NCBI GenBank assembly: GCA_964035575.1
Contig: OZ037858.1
Coordinates: forward strand, 682,001-746,000
Direction of reading: 5' to 3'
Source: Rhynchopus sp. YZ270_cl-10
Lineage: Eukaryota > Euglenozoa > Diplonemea > Diplonemida > Diplonemidae
Length of the DNA: 64,000 nt
A model generated the notes under the pieces. The model worked only from the letters and a program-made list of their open reading frames with translations, had not been told where the DNA came from and made no database searches. Positions within the stretch are counted from its first letter, which is position 1; the number at the start of each line of letters is the position of its first letter. The position numbers were made by a program, and so were the translations under genes. Shown piece after piece: positions 39,737 to 49,181 of the stretch.

Positions 39737-39926
39737 ATCCGGATTTTCACAGAGTTCGGGGGTACATGGTGACCCCCGAGAAAAATGGGGTTTGGAGGTT
39801 GTAGATGACTCCGCATGACCCCCCGTGGTCATGCGACCAGAGCATTTGGCACGTTGTAGCCGGGCAAGTAGTGGAGTTCATCCTCGAGTGTCTACACTAA
39901 TACAACCAAGTTTTCAAAAAAGGAAA

Positions 39927-41076
39927 AAAGTAGCGTACCGTGCGCCTGCGGCGCTATGTTGCTGACTACTGCAACATCCCCACAAGGTAGAGAACTGCAC
40001 GCTCCAATCTGAGCCCCACGGTGGAGAGCAATCGGCTCGTGCAATCAAAAGAAAATGGCACGAGTAAAAAAAGTTGGTAACGTGCGCCTGCGGCGCTGCC
40101 TGTTTTCTACCAGTTCTACTACAGGCGAACACTTGGCCCCCCTATACCTTACACTGACGGGTTTTGACCAAAACCAAAAACTTGTCCATTTTGGCAAATT
40201 AACCCCACCACACAACGGACGGATTCCGAAAATGCAAATGCCGGTGTTTTCGGGCACTTTTGTGTTTTCAGACGTCAGGATCAGGGAGAGAAAATCTGGA
40301 TTTGGGATTCCCTACATGGATTTTGACCAAAACCAAGAATTTGGCCATTTCGGTAAAGTGACCCCACCCTGGCCACCACAGCGCGGATGGGTTCCGGAAA
40401 TGCCACCCGTGGTACGTTTTGGGGCTGAAAACCCACTTTTTTCAGGGGAATAAATTGCTTCCAAATGTCGGAATTTTCCGAATTTTCCGGAAAATTTCCA
40501 GAATTAGACTGAAAATGACCCTTGTTTACGAGTATGGGTTCATATTTTGCGAAAATTTAAGTCGCTGAAATTTCGTCCATTTTTCCGAATATCCCCACCA
40601 CAAGCCGGGATTGGCTCGGAACTGCAACAAAACGCCCTCTTGGGCGGAAAAATACCGCACAGGTTTTTCCCCCCCCTTCACTTTTTTTTTTCCTCCACTT
40701 TTTTTTTTTGCTTCACTTTTTTTTTCCCGCCCGCCCGCTCGGATTTTTGGGAAACCCAAGGACAAGAAACAAAAGAAAAAGTGTGAGTACCCTTAGGCCA
40801 AAAAAATTCTCCCGCGCGGAAGGCCCCCTCTTAAACACTGTATATTATTTACCCGAACAGGGCTTCCGCTTGGTTTTTGGTCTCAAAATTTGGCCCCCCC
40901 GAGCTTTCTTCGAGCCCTAGCGGTCGTCGCGCGCGCGACCCCCTGCCAATCACAGGAAGGAGAGGGGAGGGGTAGGCGCCGCAGGCGGAAAAAATTGCAC
41001 TATTCACAATTTTGGCAATGTGCTTTTGTCTTTATGAAGACAGTAAGAGCGCCGCAGGCGCACGGTACGCTACTTT
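39927..41076. mobile_element. 1.15-kb inverted-repeat unit with GC-palindrome ends
   Basis: Positions 39927-39955 and 41048-41076 are perfect 29-base inverted repeats containing AGCGTACCGTGCGCCTGCGG. The interior has two repeat-F units (about 40156-40260 and 40318-40430) and a module (40500-40640) shared inverted with 22690-22800 of the hAT-like element. No target duplication was seen at these coordinates, so the true ends may lie further out. No transposase. Confidence 0.6.
40156..40430 (+). repeat. Repeat family F, two units
   Basis: Each unit has a CCAAAACCAA(A/G)AA lead, GTCCATTT(T/C)GG, a CCCCACC tract and a CGGA(T/C)GG(A/G)TTCCG(A/G)AAATGC end, with a period of about 160 bases. Three further units lie within 47955-48350. 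Confidence 0.75.
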
Positions 41077-41250
41077 TGCCCTATTTACTTTGGCTTGTGA
41101 AGGTGGCGGAGGCTGAACGGCTCGTGAAGGAAGCTGAGACGGTGATGATGTTTGTTAGGTAGCTGCAGGCAATTCGAGCAACTCAGCGAGCCACGTGCTC
41201 TCCATGGTGGGGTCACAGGTCATACAACCTCAAAAAAAAAGAAGAAAATC

Positions 41251-41316
41251 TTGGGTGGCATATATGCCACCCAAAAACCACCCCAAAAATCTTGGGTGGC
41301 ATGTCATGCCACCCAA
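41251..41316. repeat. Two perfect hairpins TTGGGTGGCA...TGCCACCCAA
   Basis: 41251-41274 pairs TTGGGTGGCA with TGCCACCCAA around TATA. 41292-41316 pairs TTGGGTGGCATG with CATGCCACCCAA around one base. The two differ only at the centre. Confidence 0.8.
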
Positions 41317-41435
41317 AACCACCGTGTAAAACACTCTGTTATCTCCTTCTTTAGGTGACCATGATAGACTACGTTTTGTCTTATTTAATATTCTTTTTAA
41401 GATGGGTGCAGGGTCACATCTTTGAACATTTCTTG

Positions 41436-41580
41436 TAACTTAGCACGAGAGGCTCAGGTTCACCATACGAAACGTTTCTTTTTTTTTTTTCTGCATGGTT
41501 GGGTGTCCACCCCCGGTACAGCCGGTCACTGTACCAAGGTACACTGTTCACGAGAGGGCTTTTGTATTTCAAGTCAACTT
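41436..41580 (+). repeat. Repeat B followed by repeat A
   Basis: B: ACTTAGCACGAGAGGCTCAGGTTCA, then a T-run. A: CTGCATGGTTGGGTGTCCAC, GGTACAG/CTGTACC pairing around CCGGTCA, then GAGAGGGCTTTTGTATTTCA. The spacing of about 15 bases suggests a composite unit. Confidence 0.75.
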
Positions 41581-41909
41581 TCTTTTTGACGTCTTATCTA
41601 CACCACTGTTCACGAGCTCATCTACACCGCAAAAGAAGGCGATAAGAGAGCACAGATGAACAGAACAGATACTACTCCCTTTTTTGAGAGGGAATGTCCC
41701 CCCTGGACTGGAAATCGAACACCGGGAGGCGTTTTTGTAAATTTTTATTGTTGTTGTTGTTGGCTGCGCGTAAAGGTGACTGAGTAGCGCCCTTCCAATC
41801 TCTGCCTATTTAAGGCATCTTTAGGCCCCCGAAGAGGTACACCTGAACAAAAAACTTTTTTTTTTTTGCAACAAAGACGCAGCTGATGCTGTTCGATAAC
41901 GATTGTGAT

Positions 41910-41975
41910 TCAAAGGGACGAAGCAAGGAGAGGCTTGCGTTCATCTTCTCAGCTTTTTCTTTTTTTTTTTTCTCT
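41910..41975 (+). repeat. Repeat family B copy
   Basis: GACGAAGCAAGGAGAGGCTTGCG, then TTCATCTTCTCAGCTTTTTC; AAGC/GCTT stem. Confidence 0.6.
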
Positions 41976-42383
41976 TTTTTGTCAGATGTTGAGTCCACAG
42001 AGGGGCACATCCATCTTTCCGGATTTCGTTTTGTTTTTTTGTGCTATGGTTCCTTGCCCGGTTCATCTTTGTCGCAAGTTGTTTCCCAACAGTACGACGC
42101 CTTTCTTTGTACAATTCTTTTGTGCCAATAGAAATTGCTCTTTTTAACCCAGAAATTCGCTTTTTTATCCCTCCCTTTTTTTGTTCCCACAAAGGAGTGT
42201 TAACCAAAAGAGACAGAAGATAGTAAGTCTAGTGTACTCAGCAAAGTTTAAAGCAATCGTACTTCCTTATCTTTTGCAGTTACCACCAAACTAACATGCC
42301 TTTTTCGGCAAAAAAAAAAAAAGCAAAAGCCAAAGCAATACAAGAGAGAACCAACGAATTTTTCGTTTTTACCCCCTTTTTTT

Positions 42384-42496
42384 AAACCACTAAATGGATG
42401 TAGGACTGCATGGTTGGGTGTCCACCCCCGGTACAGCCGGTCATTGTACCAAGGTACACTGTCGCAAGAGGGCTTGGTATTTCAAGTCAACTTTTT
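42384..42496 (+). repeat. Repeat family A, near full-length
   Basis: Runs from AAACCACTAAATGGATGTAG through TGGTTGGGTGTCCACCCC, a GGTACA/TGTACC stem and AAGGTACACTGTCGCAAGAG to TATTTCAAGTCAAC and a T-run. It aligns end to end with 62680-62792 and 52503-52597. Confidence 0.8.
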
Positions 42497-42522
42497 TTAT
42501 TAGCCTCCGTCTTTTTGAACAT

Positions 42523-42572
42523 AGGTGACTACAGTGTAAGTACGAGAGTGGCTTAGGTTCATCTTACATGTG
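42523..42572 (+). repeat. Repeat family B copy
   Basis: GTGACTACAGTGTAAGTACG, AGAGTGGCTTAGGTTCATC, TTACATG; it follows the A copy at 42384 by about 25 bases. Confidence 0.6.
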
Positions 42573-43602
42573 TATTGCTTTTTGTGTCGCCAGAGCAGTG
42601 TCCTATCCAGGAATCCAGATTTCAAGATTGGGGGAGGTCAGCTTGTTTTTTTTTTTTTTTGCCCGAATTTTTTTTTCCAGTACTATGCTGACCAGGGGAA
42701 GACATTGGGGATATAGGGAACTCTGTGTTTGCCTCGTATCAGTGCATGCCTCAGGTATTCTTCGCGACCAAGCAAGGCTGTTGTACTTAACCTCATACTA
42801 CCAAACTTATTCGTTTCCTCTATGAAACTTATCCAGCTGAGGAACACACACGGAGTTTTTTCAGCTGGATCAGTACGGGCTCTCAGTAAGCATATGACCC
42901 ACACCACACAGTAACGTTTCTCTTTTCACCTTTTAGTGCAAAGGGAGGTACATTCTGTCAGGGCTCTTCTTTCCCCTTTAATACTTGGTGACACTGTTCT
43001 GCGGTGCCTTGCTTCTCGGTTAATGTGTATAGCCTTGCCCACCTTTGCCCGGAGGCAAAGCGTATGTGTGTTGGATGAATTAATGTGAACGAAGAAAACA
43101 ATTGTAACGAGAACTACTTGGTGTGGTGATTTATGGTATACACCCTCGAAGCTTTGCGAAGTGTGTCACTGCGTCCTGGAGGCATCCGAACAACTGCACT
43201 CCTTCGTGAAGGTAAAAATATGTGTATCGTGTGAAGCACATTCATCATTTTTTGTTTTCGTTGGAAAGGTAATGTACAAAGAAATCATCTCCCCTTTTTT
43301 TTTCTTTACTGTAACCTACCGAAGTAGGCCTGACGCTGACTATTGGTAGTTTTCCGTTGGTGGTTGAAAAAGAAAGCAAACCTCGTGCCTTGTTTCTTGA
43401 AAGGTTTTCTTCCTATTTGTTTTAGTAATGGTGCATCACTTTAGTTTTTTTTCTCTTTTGCGTGCACAACGAGCATTCATCTTAGAGGTATCCATTTTTG
43501 GTAATTATCGACATGTGTCTTTTATCTAACTGTGAGGAAAACACATCTTACCAACCTTGATGTATGCACACTAATTCAATATTTCTCTCTTTCATTACTT
43601 TA
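42573..43602. other. Intergenic, no gene seen
   Basis: AT-rich; short open frames up to 85 codons without coding character. Confidence 0.5.
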
Positions 43603-43604
43603 TA

Positions 43605-44530
43605 TATCACTCATTCTCCGAAATTGCGTATCATTTTTCAGATTTTTCACTCACTCGACCCAGATGCATATTTTTTATCGTCCGACCCCGGAATTGAACG
43701 TTTCGAAACCGCGCTTTCAAAAGAAATAAAAATCTCAAAAAAATAAAAAAAATCTTTTTTCTGAAATCACCGCGAGAGTTTTTACCTCCCACTCTCAGCA
43801 ACAGGTGAGAAAAGGACAGATGCATAATTTTTTCTGAAAATACGCGGAATGGTGTTTCCGGACTCCAAACTTTTCAAAGAAAAAAAAATCGAGCATTTTA
43901 GTCAAAAAACTATTAAATTAAATTGGCTCCATTGTATAATACCCATATATAGGGCAATTCGGGTGCAATTTGGGTGTAAAAATGGGGTTGGCTCCACCGA
44001 AACCTGGCTGACATATAGTATTTTTCCGGCGGAAAAAAATCGTCAGAATTGAGAGAATTGTTGAAAATAATTCCAAAGAAAAAAAAATCGGCAACTTTTG
44101 ATAAAAACGTTTTTAGTGGAATAAGTCACCGAAGACCACCCAAAAAGGGGTTTCTAACCTGATCTCTTAGGAAAGTATAGGGAATACCTGAAAACGCCCC
44201 CCTCTCCCAAAATCCTTTGCGACATGAAGAGAGGCATAAAAAAAATCGTCCGACCCCGGAATTGAACGTTTTCACACCCGATCTTTCAAAACAAAAAAAA
44301 AATTTTTTTTTCTGGGGCGCGAGAAATTAGTAGGATCCGCCCGTCAACTCACGCAGACGTTTAATGACCTCAGGGTGCAATATTTTTTTGCAAAAAGGCG
44401 CGGAATGGCATTTCCGGAGCGATCTGAAAAAATTCCGGGGTCGGAGAATTTTTTTAGTGAAAAAATAGTCACTTTAAATTGGCTCCATGGTTGGTCACAA
44501 GTGATACGCAGTTTCGGAGAATGAGTGATA
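43605..44530. mobile_element. TA-flanked inverted-repeat element, 926 bp
   Basis: Left end starts TATCACTCATTCTCCGAAAT; the right end is its inverse, 28 of 29 bases matching. TA stands on both sides (43603-43604 and 44531-44532), as for Tc1/mariner or related families. The interior contains duplicated non-coding blocks (a GTCCGACCCCGGAATTGAACG string at about 43680 and 44249). No transposase. Confidence 0.75.
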
Positions 44531-44532
44531 TA

Positions 44533-45878
44533 CATAGCGCTCCAATTAGACTCTAACTAGATAATTAGAGTCGGCAGTTCGAGTATAATTAGAGTCTTTA
44601 AAACTCTAACTGAACTCTAATACTCTAACTGGACTCTAATTAGAGTCTAATTAGAGTCCTATAAGAGGGTCAATAAAGAGGGGCACACCAATCAATGCTA
44701 TAGCCATCAACCCAGGGGTCATAGCTAGTGCAAGAAATTCGACTTTGTAATCCAGATAGTCTGTTCTCTGCTTGCAGAGAACCAGACACAAGAAAATATT
44801 GTTTGTTCCCCCAGAAAACCAGTGCACAATTCACACTCCTTGTGGATGGTCTTGTTGCCTTTTTAGCACAGGAATTTTGGCCCAGGGGCATGCACTTGAA
44901 GCATGGCTATTTAGTGTGTATGGGGCAGTGTTGTTTTGTTATGAATTCTCTTTGGTATTGTCGATCGCGGGTAGTTGTTCAACGCGAGGCTTGGATCTCT
45001 CCTGGGTTCATAAGTAGTATTTCTTCGGCTGAAATGAACGTATGCTCGCTATAGATTTCCCGTCAACACAGCCTTTGATACTGGGATTACCCCTTCGACC
45101 CCTTAGTGGTAGTTAAATTCGATTGATATTTACATTCCTACAGATGAAAGAACAAGACACCACTTCTGTACCCGCGCATCAACATTTGTAGAAAATTTTG
45201 CACCCCAAACACCTTCAATAATGCCCGCCAAAAGGCGCCCCTTGTTGCTGGGAGTTTCTCATGTTTGATACCTGCACAGCAGGCATTCCTCTGAGTCCAA
45301 CGCTGCTTGGCCTGTCTGCGGCGTTGCACCGGAGGTGCACATAGAGTTTTTGCATCGCATTCCCTAATGTATGGGGCACTCACACTTGAGGGCATGTGCC
45401 ACTGCGCGGGTCTGAGTACCTGGGTACCCATAGCTGAGAATAAGCCGGGTCCCGAGTCCCGGTACTGGGTACTAGGTACAGTAGGACTAGGACTAGGCCC
45501 CCACCCTCCCGCGACCGGGTCCCCGACCCGCTTTCAGGCGGACCACAGCGCCTTCACATATTGTGTCCCAGTACGGCTGAGAACTCGGTTCCCCAAGTCT
45601 TATTTTCAGCTATGTGGGTATCTGGGCACCTGGGTCCTACAGAGGAACCTTAGGGGAACCGGTTCCTTACGGCGTTTGCACCTACAAGAAGCCTGTTGTT
45701 TTACTCTAATTAGACTATAATTAGAGTGTAGTTAGAGTCTAATTATGCTCTAACTGCACTCTAATTATAGTCTAATTGAAGAAAAGCGACTCTAATTATA
45801 CTCTAACTGGACTCTAACTGACTTGGCCCAAAATCCCAGACTCTAATTATACCCTAATACTCTAATTAGAGCGCTATG
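44533..45878. mobile_element. Long-inverted-repeat element, 1346 bp, abutting the previous one
   Basis: Ends CATAGCGCTC are inverted perfectly over ten bases and continue into about 120-160 bases of CTCTAATTAGAG-type repeats on both sides. It is bounded by TA at 44531-44532 and 45879-45880. The first TA is also the right-hand duplication of the neighbouring element, so one inserted into the other's target site. The interior holds GC-balanced, partly coding-like minus-strand sequence (about 44670-45430) with Cys pairs such as ECELC, but no recognised transposase, and a nested 182-bp unit. Confidence 0.7.
45431..45612. mobile_element. Nested miniature inverted-repeat unit, 182 bp
   Basis: TAGCTGAGAATAAG (left) and CTTATTTTCAGCTA (right) are near-perfect inverted ends. 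The interior has CCGGGTCCC/GGTACTGGGTAC minisatellite-like sequence. Related to 31882-31998; lies inside the 1346-bp element. Confidence 0.6.
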
Positions 45879-46008
45879 TATATTTATAGGTTTATAGGAT
45901 GGTATAACCAGCTGACTATTTTTTGTATTTTCTTACTGGTGTTCCTGAAATACCTGTCAAGGACATGTCAATATAGGCCCCCTCCGGAACACCACGTACC
46001 ATTTTTTA

Positions 46009-46103
46009 GGTGAGTAAGCACCGGAGGCTGATGACCAAAAAGGTGCAAACCAAAGAATAATCTAATCAGACTTAGCACCGGAGGCTAAGGATCATCTTAT
46101 ACA
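46009..46103 (+). repeat. Two repeat-B-like copies
   Basis: The second copy (about 46070-46103) reads CTTAGCACCGGAGGCTAAGG, with a perfect CTTAGC/GCTAAG stem. Compared with CTAAGC/GCTTAG elsewhere, two base pairs are exchanged while pairing is retained. Confidence 0.65.
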
Positions 46104-46260
46104 AAGTTCTGATGTTTTGATCTGAGATTCAATAACGTCTTTTCAGCTCCATTTCCTCTCTCTGCAAACACCACCCACCCACCCTTTGTTTTTCACTCGC
46201 AACTCTGCAACGAAAAGCCTTAGGTTTACCACCTTTACCAAACATTTTTCTACTACCTGA

Positions 46261-46345
46261 TGGTTGGGTGTCCACCCACAGAGCACCGGTCATCCAAGGT
46301 ACACTGTTCACGAGAGGGATTTTGTATTTTTTTAAAGTCAACTTT
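46261..46345 (+). repeat. Repeat family A copy
   Basis: TGGTTGGGTGTCCACCC, CCGGTCATCCAAGGTACACT, GTTCACGAGAGGGATTTTGT and AAAGTCAACTTTT. The central stem is partly lost. Confidence 0.65.
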
Positions 46346-46404
46346 TGGACAAACTCATCTTTCGATTGAAAAGAATATCTTAATCATTTTGTACAAACCT
46401 CCTA

Positions 46405-46505
46405 CTGCAAAGCGTACTCCTTCTTCTGTTCTCTTTGTCCTGTGAAAAAATTGTGGCTGCTATCTAGTGTAGTCTATCAAACAAAACAAAAATTGTGCAT
46501 AACGT
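46405..46505 (+). repeat. Repeat family D copy
   Basis: AGCGTACTCCTTCTTCTG, TCCTGTGAAAAAATTGTGG, then TAGTCTATCAAACAAAACAAAA. Matches 1541-1655 and the spartin-like intron copy. Confidence 0.6.
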
Positions 46506-47564
46506 CCTTTGAAAGTATATGAAATTTATTGCGTCTTTTTTAGCTCTCTTTGGTTTGCACCTTTTTGCAATGAGATGTTGTGTTGAGTGCACCGTTCGAA
46601 GAGAAAAAATGTGCAGCGTATTGCGTAGGGGTAGCACAGCCTGGAAGGGCTTTGGCTAAGGTCGTACCATGTCCTTGGTTTAATCACTCTCAGTGTGCCT
46701 CCCTTCTTCGAACAGTCCTGTGAAGTGAAGTGAAGTGAAGTCAGCACCTTCTCGCATTACTCGAATAACTTTCGTTGAAAAAAAAATTTTTTTGTTTTGT
46801 TTTCTTATCCCCAAAAAAAACAAGTCCTTTTCAAAGTGCATCGCATCAGGTCAATACTAAAGGACAAATTCCTCCCCTCCACCATCGTATCTCGCCTCTG
46901 AAAAAAACCCCCCTTTTTTTTTGTTTTTTTGGGTGACTAATGTTCATCTGACAAACTTTTCTCTCTTTTTTTCCCCCTTCTTTCAACCGTTCTGTTTCGA
47001 TTCCGTAATCCGTCCTTCCTCAATATGAGGAACATTTTTCTTTTGTTTTTTTTTTGTTTTCACTTTTAACGCAACAGCCGCCAAGGGAGCGTGCCAAAAC
47101 CCAATCAAAAAAAGAAACGCAGTTTTTCTGCGGGAAAAAAGGTAATAAAAAGGGAGCAAATAATGGTCAGACCAGTGTGTCCTCGTGAGGTCCGTTCATT
47201 CTTTCAAAAAAAAGCTTCCATTTTTTTCTTTTACTTCTTCTCATACGCAGAAGAGATACCCGGTGTAGTACCGTTTTCACCATTATTTAAGCAAATTTCC
47301 TCAAGAAACGCACATTTCAACTGTATTTCAACAATTTGCAATGTGACAACCCTATTTCAAAGAAACGCAACCCAACCGGTTACTAGCCGTCAAAGTTGCA
47401 GAGGTTATGACATTAAGAATCTCAAGTACAGTGAGTGTATCCCTGCCTCCCGTTCCTGCCATTCATTTTTGGAGTCTTTTTGATGCCACCCCCCAATTCC
47501 TGAAACCCCAAATCCTGGCGGAAACCCTATTCTGCCCAAAAAAAAAGAACAACTGATAATTACC
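46506..47564. other. Intergenic, no gene seen
   Basis: AT-rich with a GTGAA pentamer tract at about 46720-46740 and a B-like GTGACTAATGTTCATCTGAC at 46932-46951. No gene supported. Confidence 0.5.
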
Positions 47565-47697
47565 GTTGAATTATATCCCCACAATTTAACGCAGTGAGTT
47601 GTGGGTGGATGAGTGTTCTAATCCCACGCAGCGAGTGGGATTCGTGAACGAGTGACCCACAACTCACCGAGTTAAATTTTCGGGATATCAATTCAAC
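47565..47697. repeat. Foldback hairpin, 133 bp
   Basis: Two arms of about 60 bases pair almost throughout: GTTGAATTATATCC with GGATATCAATTCAAC at the base, AGTGAGTTGTGGGT with ACCCACAACTCACC in the middle, and AATCCCAC with GAGTGGGATT near the tip. Foldback element or hairpin RNA source. Confidence 0.75.
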
Positions 47698-47877
47698 AAA
47701 AAACTAGTAGTTTTCATTGGCGCGCAATTATTGACGAGTCACAAAATCCCCTCCACGATCCCATGTACACCACACAAGGGGGACTTCAGACAGGAAAGTC
47801 TGATTGTATTTTCAGCTTTTTTTCCCCCTTCTTTTTTTTGGGGGTGTTTTTTATTTTATTTTTTTGTGATTTCAAAG

Positions 47878-48455
47878 CAGGCTTATCGTTAATTCACCAC
47901 CTGTTCCCGGGGTTCTCTATGTTTTCATTTGGTCCCTTTATCTTCCGCTGATGTTGGCAAAAACCAAGAACTTGTCCATTTCGGTCAAATTGACCCCACC
48001 ACACAACGGACGGATTCCGAAAATGCAAATGCCGGTGTTTTTGTGTAGTTTTGTGTTTTCAGCATCAAAATAGAGAAAATCTAGGTTGTGGGATTTACCT
48101 TCCTACCATTTTGACCACAACCAAAGAACTCGTCCAATTCGGTAAATTGACCCCACCACAGAGCGGACGAATTGCGAAACTCAAATACAGGCGTTTTCGA
48201 ATATTTTTTGAGTTTTGGGTTCTCACAGAAGATCTGGTTAATTTTGGGCTCTTTCTTTACCTTGCATGGATTTTGGCCAAAACCAAGGATTTGTCCATTT
48301 CGTCAAATTGACCCCACCACAAAGAGCATTCGGCTCGCAAATGCAAATGGCGAAGGTTTCAGGAAGGTTTCTCCCAAACACCTCCCCAGGGAAACAAAGT
48401 GTATCTTGATTTTGAATTGGGCCCCCCCGGACCCCCCGAGTTAGCGATAAGCCTG
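47878..48455. mobile_element. hAT-like MITE, 578 bp, carrying repeat F units
   Basis: Terminal inverted repeats CAGGCTTATCGTTAA (left) and TTAGCGATAAGCCTG (right), 14 of 15 paired, are flanked by a perfect 8-bp target duplication TTTCAAAG (47870-47877 and 48456-48463). The interior is three tandem F units (about 47955, 48106 and 48272). No coding capacity. The perfect duplication indicates recent insertion. Confidence 0.87.
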
Positions 48456-48463
48456 TTTCAAAG

Positions 48464-49181
48464 TGTTGCTTTTGTGGAACAACCTTTTTGCTAAAACCCC
48501 AACGCAGTTTGAAAAAGAGTGTGCATATGTGAATGATCCTTTCTTTTTACCCCAGGAGATTGTCGGGACAGCTAACCCAACTGATTGCCTGACATTCCCT
48601 TCAGTAGTAGTGGCCAGAGTCGATTGACTCTCTCTGCCTCGTGGCTAATGGCTCTCTTCGCCCAGCCCAGAGGTTACACAGGGCAAAACTCATTTTTTTT
48701 TGTCCAAAAAATGGACAAGTGAACTGCTGCGGCAGCTACACCAGCCCCCAATTTTATCAAGCTCCAATTGGAGAACGGTGACTCAAAAAACGTAAGTTTA
48801 ACAGTACAAAAAAAAAGACTCAAAAAAAAAGACTCTCCCCCACTTTTCATGTCTCACAAAACGTTTCTTATGGACACTGTATGCAGTTTTGTTTGCAGTG
48901 CTCCTTCGTTGATGAAGGTGTATGGGAGCACTTCAGAGCAGGGTGGGTGGTTTGGTTGTGGTTGGGATGGGTCCTGCACTCTACTTCCTCTCCGCCAGAT
49001 CGGTGTGTATTTGTATCATTCTGTAATTTACTCTCCCGAACACTGCTTCGGTGAATGAGGAAAGCGTAACTCACCAGCTTCAGTGTTGCCATGCAAGGAA
49101 GCCTGGCTCTGTTCATAAGACGTCCCCTCCTACACACCCAACATCCCCACTTCATTTCACCCACACAACAGACATCACAAA
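48464..49181. other. Intergenic before CCT theta
   Basis: No gene seen. Pyrimidine-rich toward its end with CAACAG at about 49166-49171, ten bases before the start codon: a likely splice acceptor. Confidence 0.5.

Noticed and set aside
40858-40915. Another hAT end (CAGGGCTTCCGC)
   Set aside because: No inverse partner or 8-bp duplication could be found at any distance in the window.
41690-41730. tRNA-like T-loop (GTTCGATTT on the minus strand)
   Set aside because: The five-base T-stem does not pair and no acceptor or anticodon arms are present.
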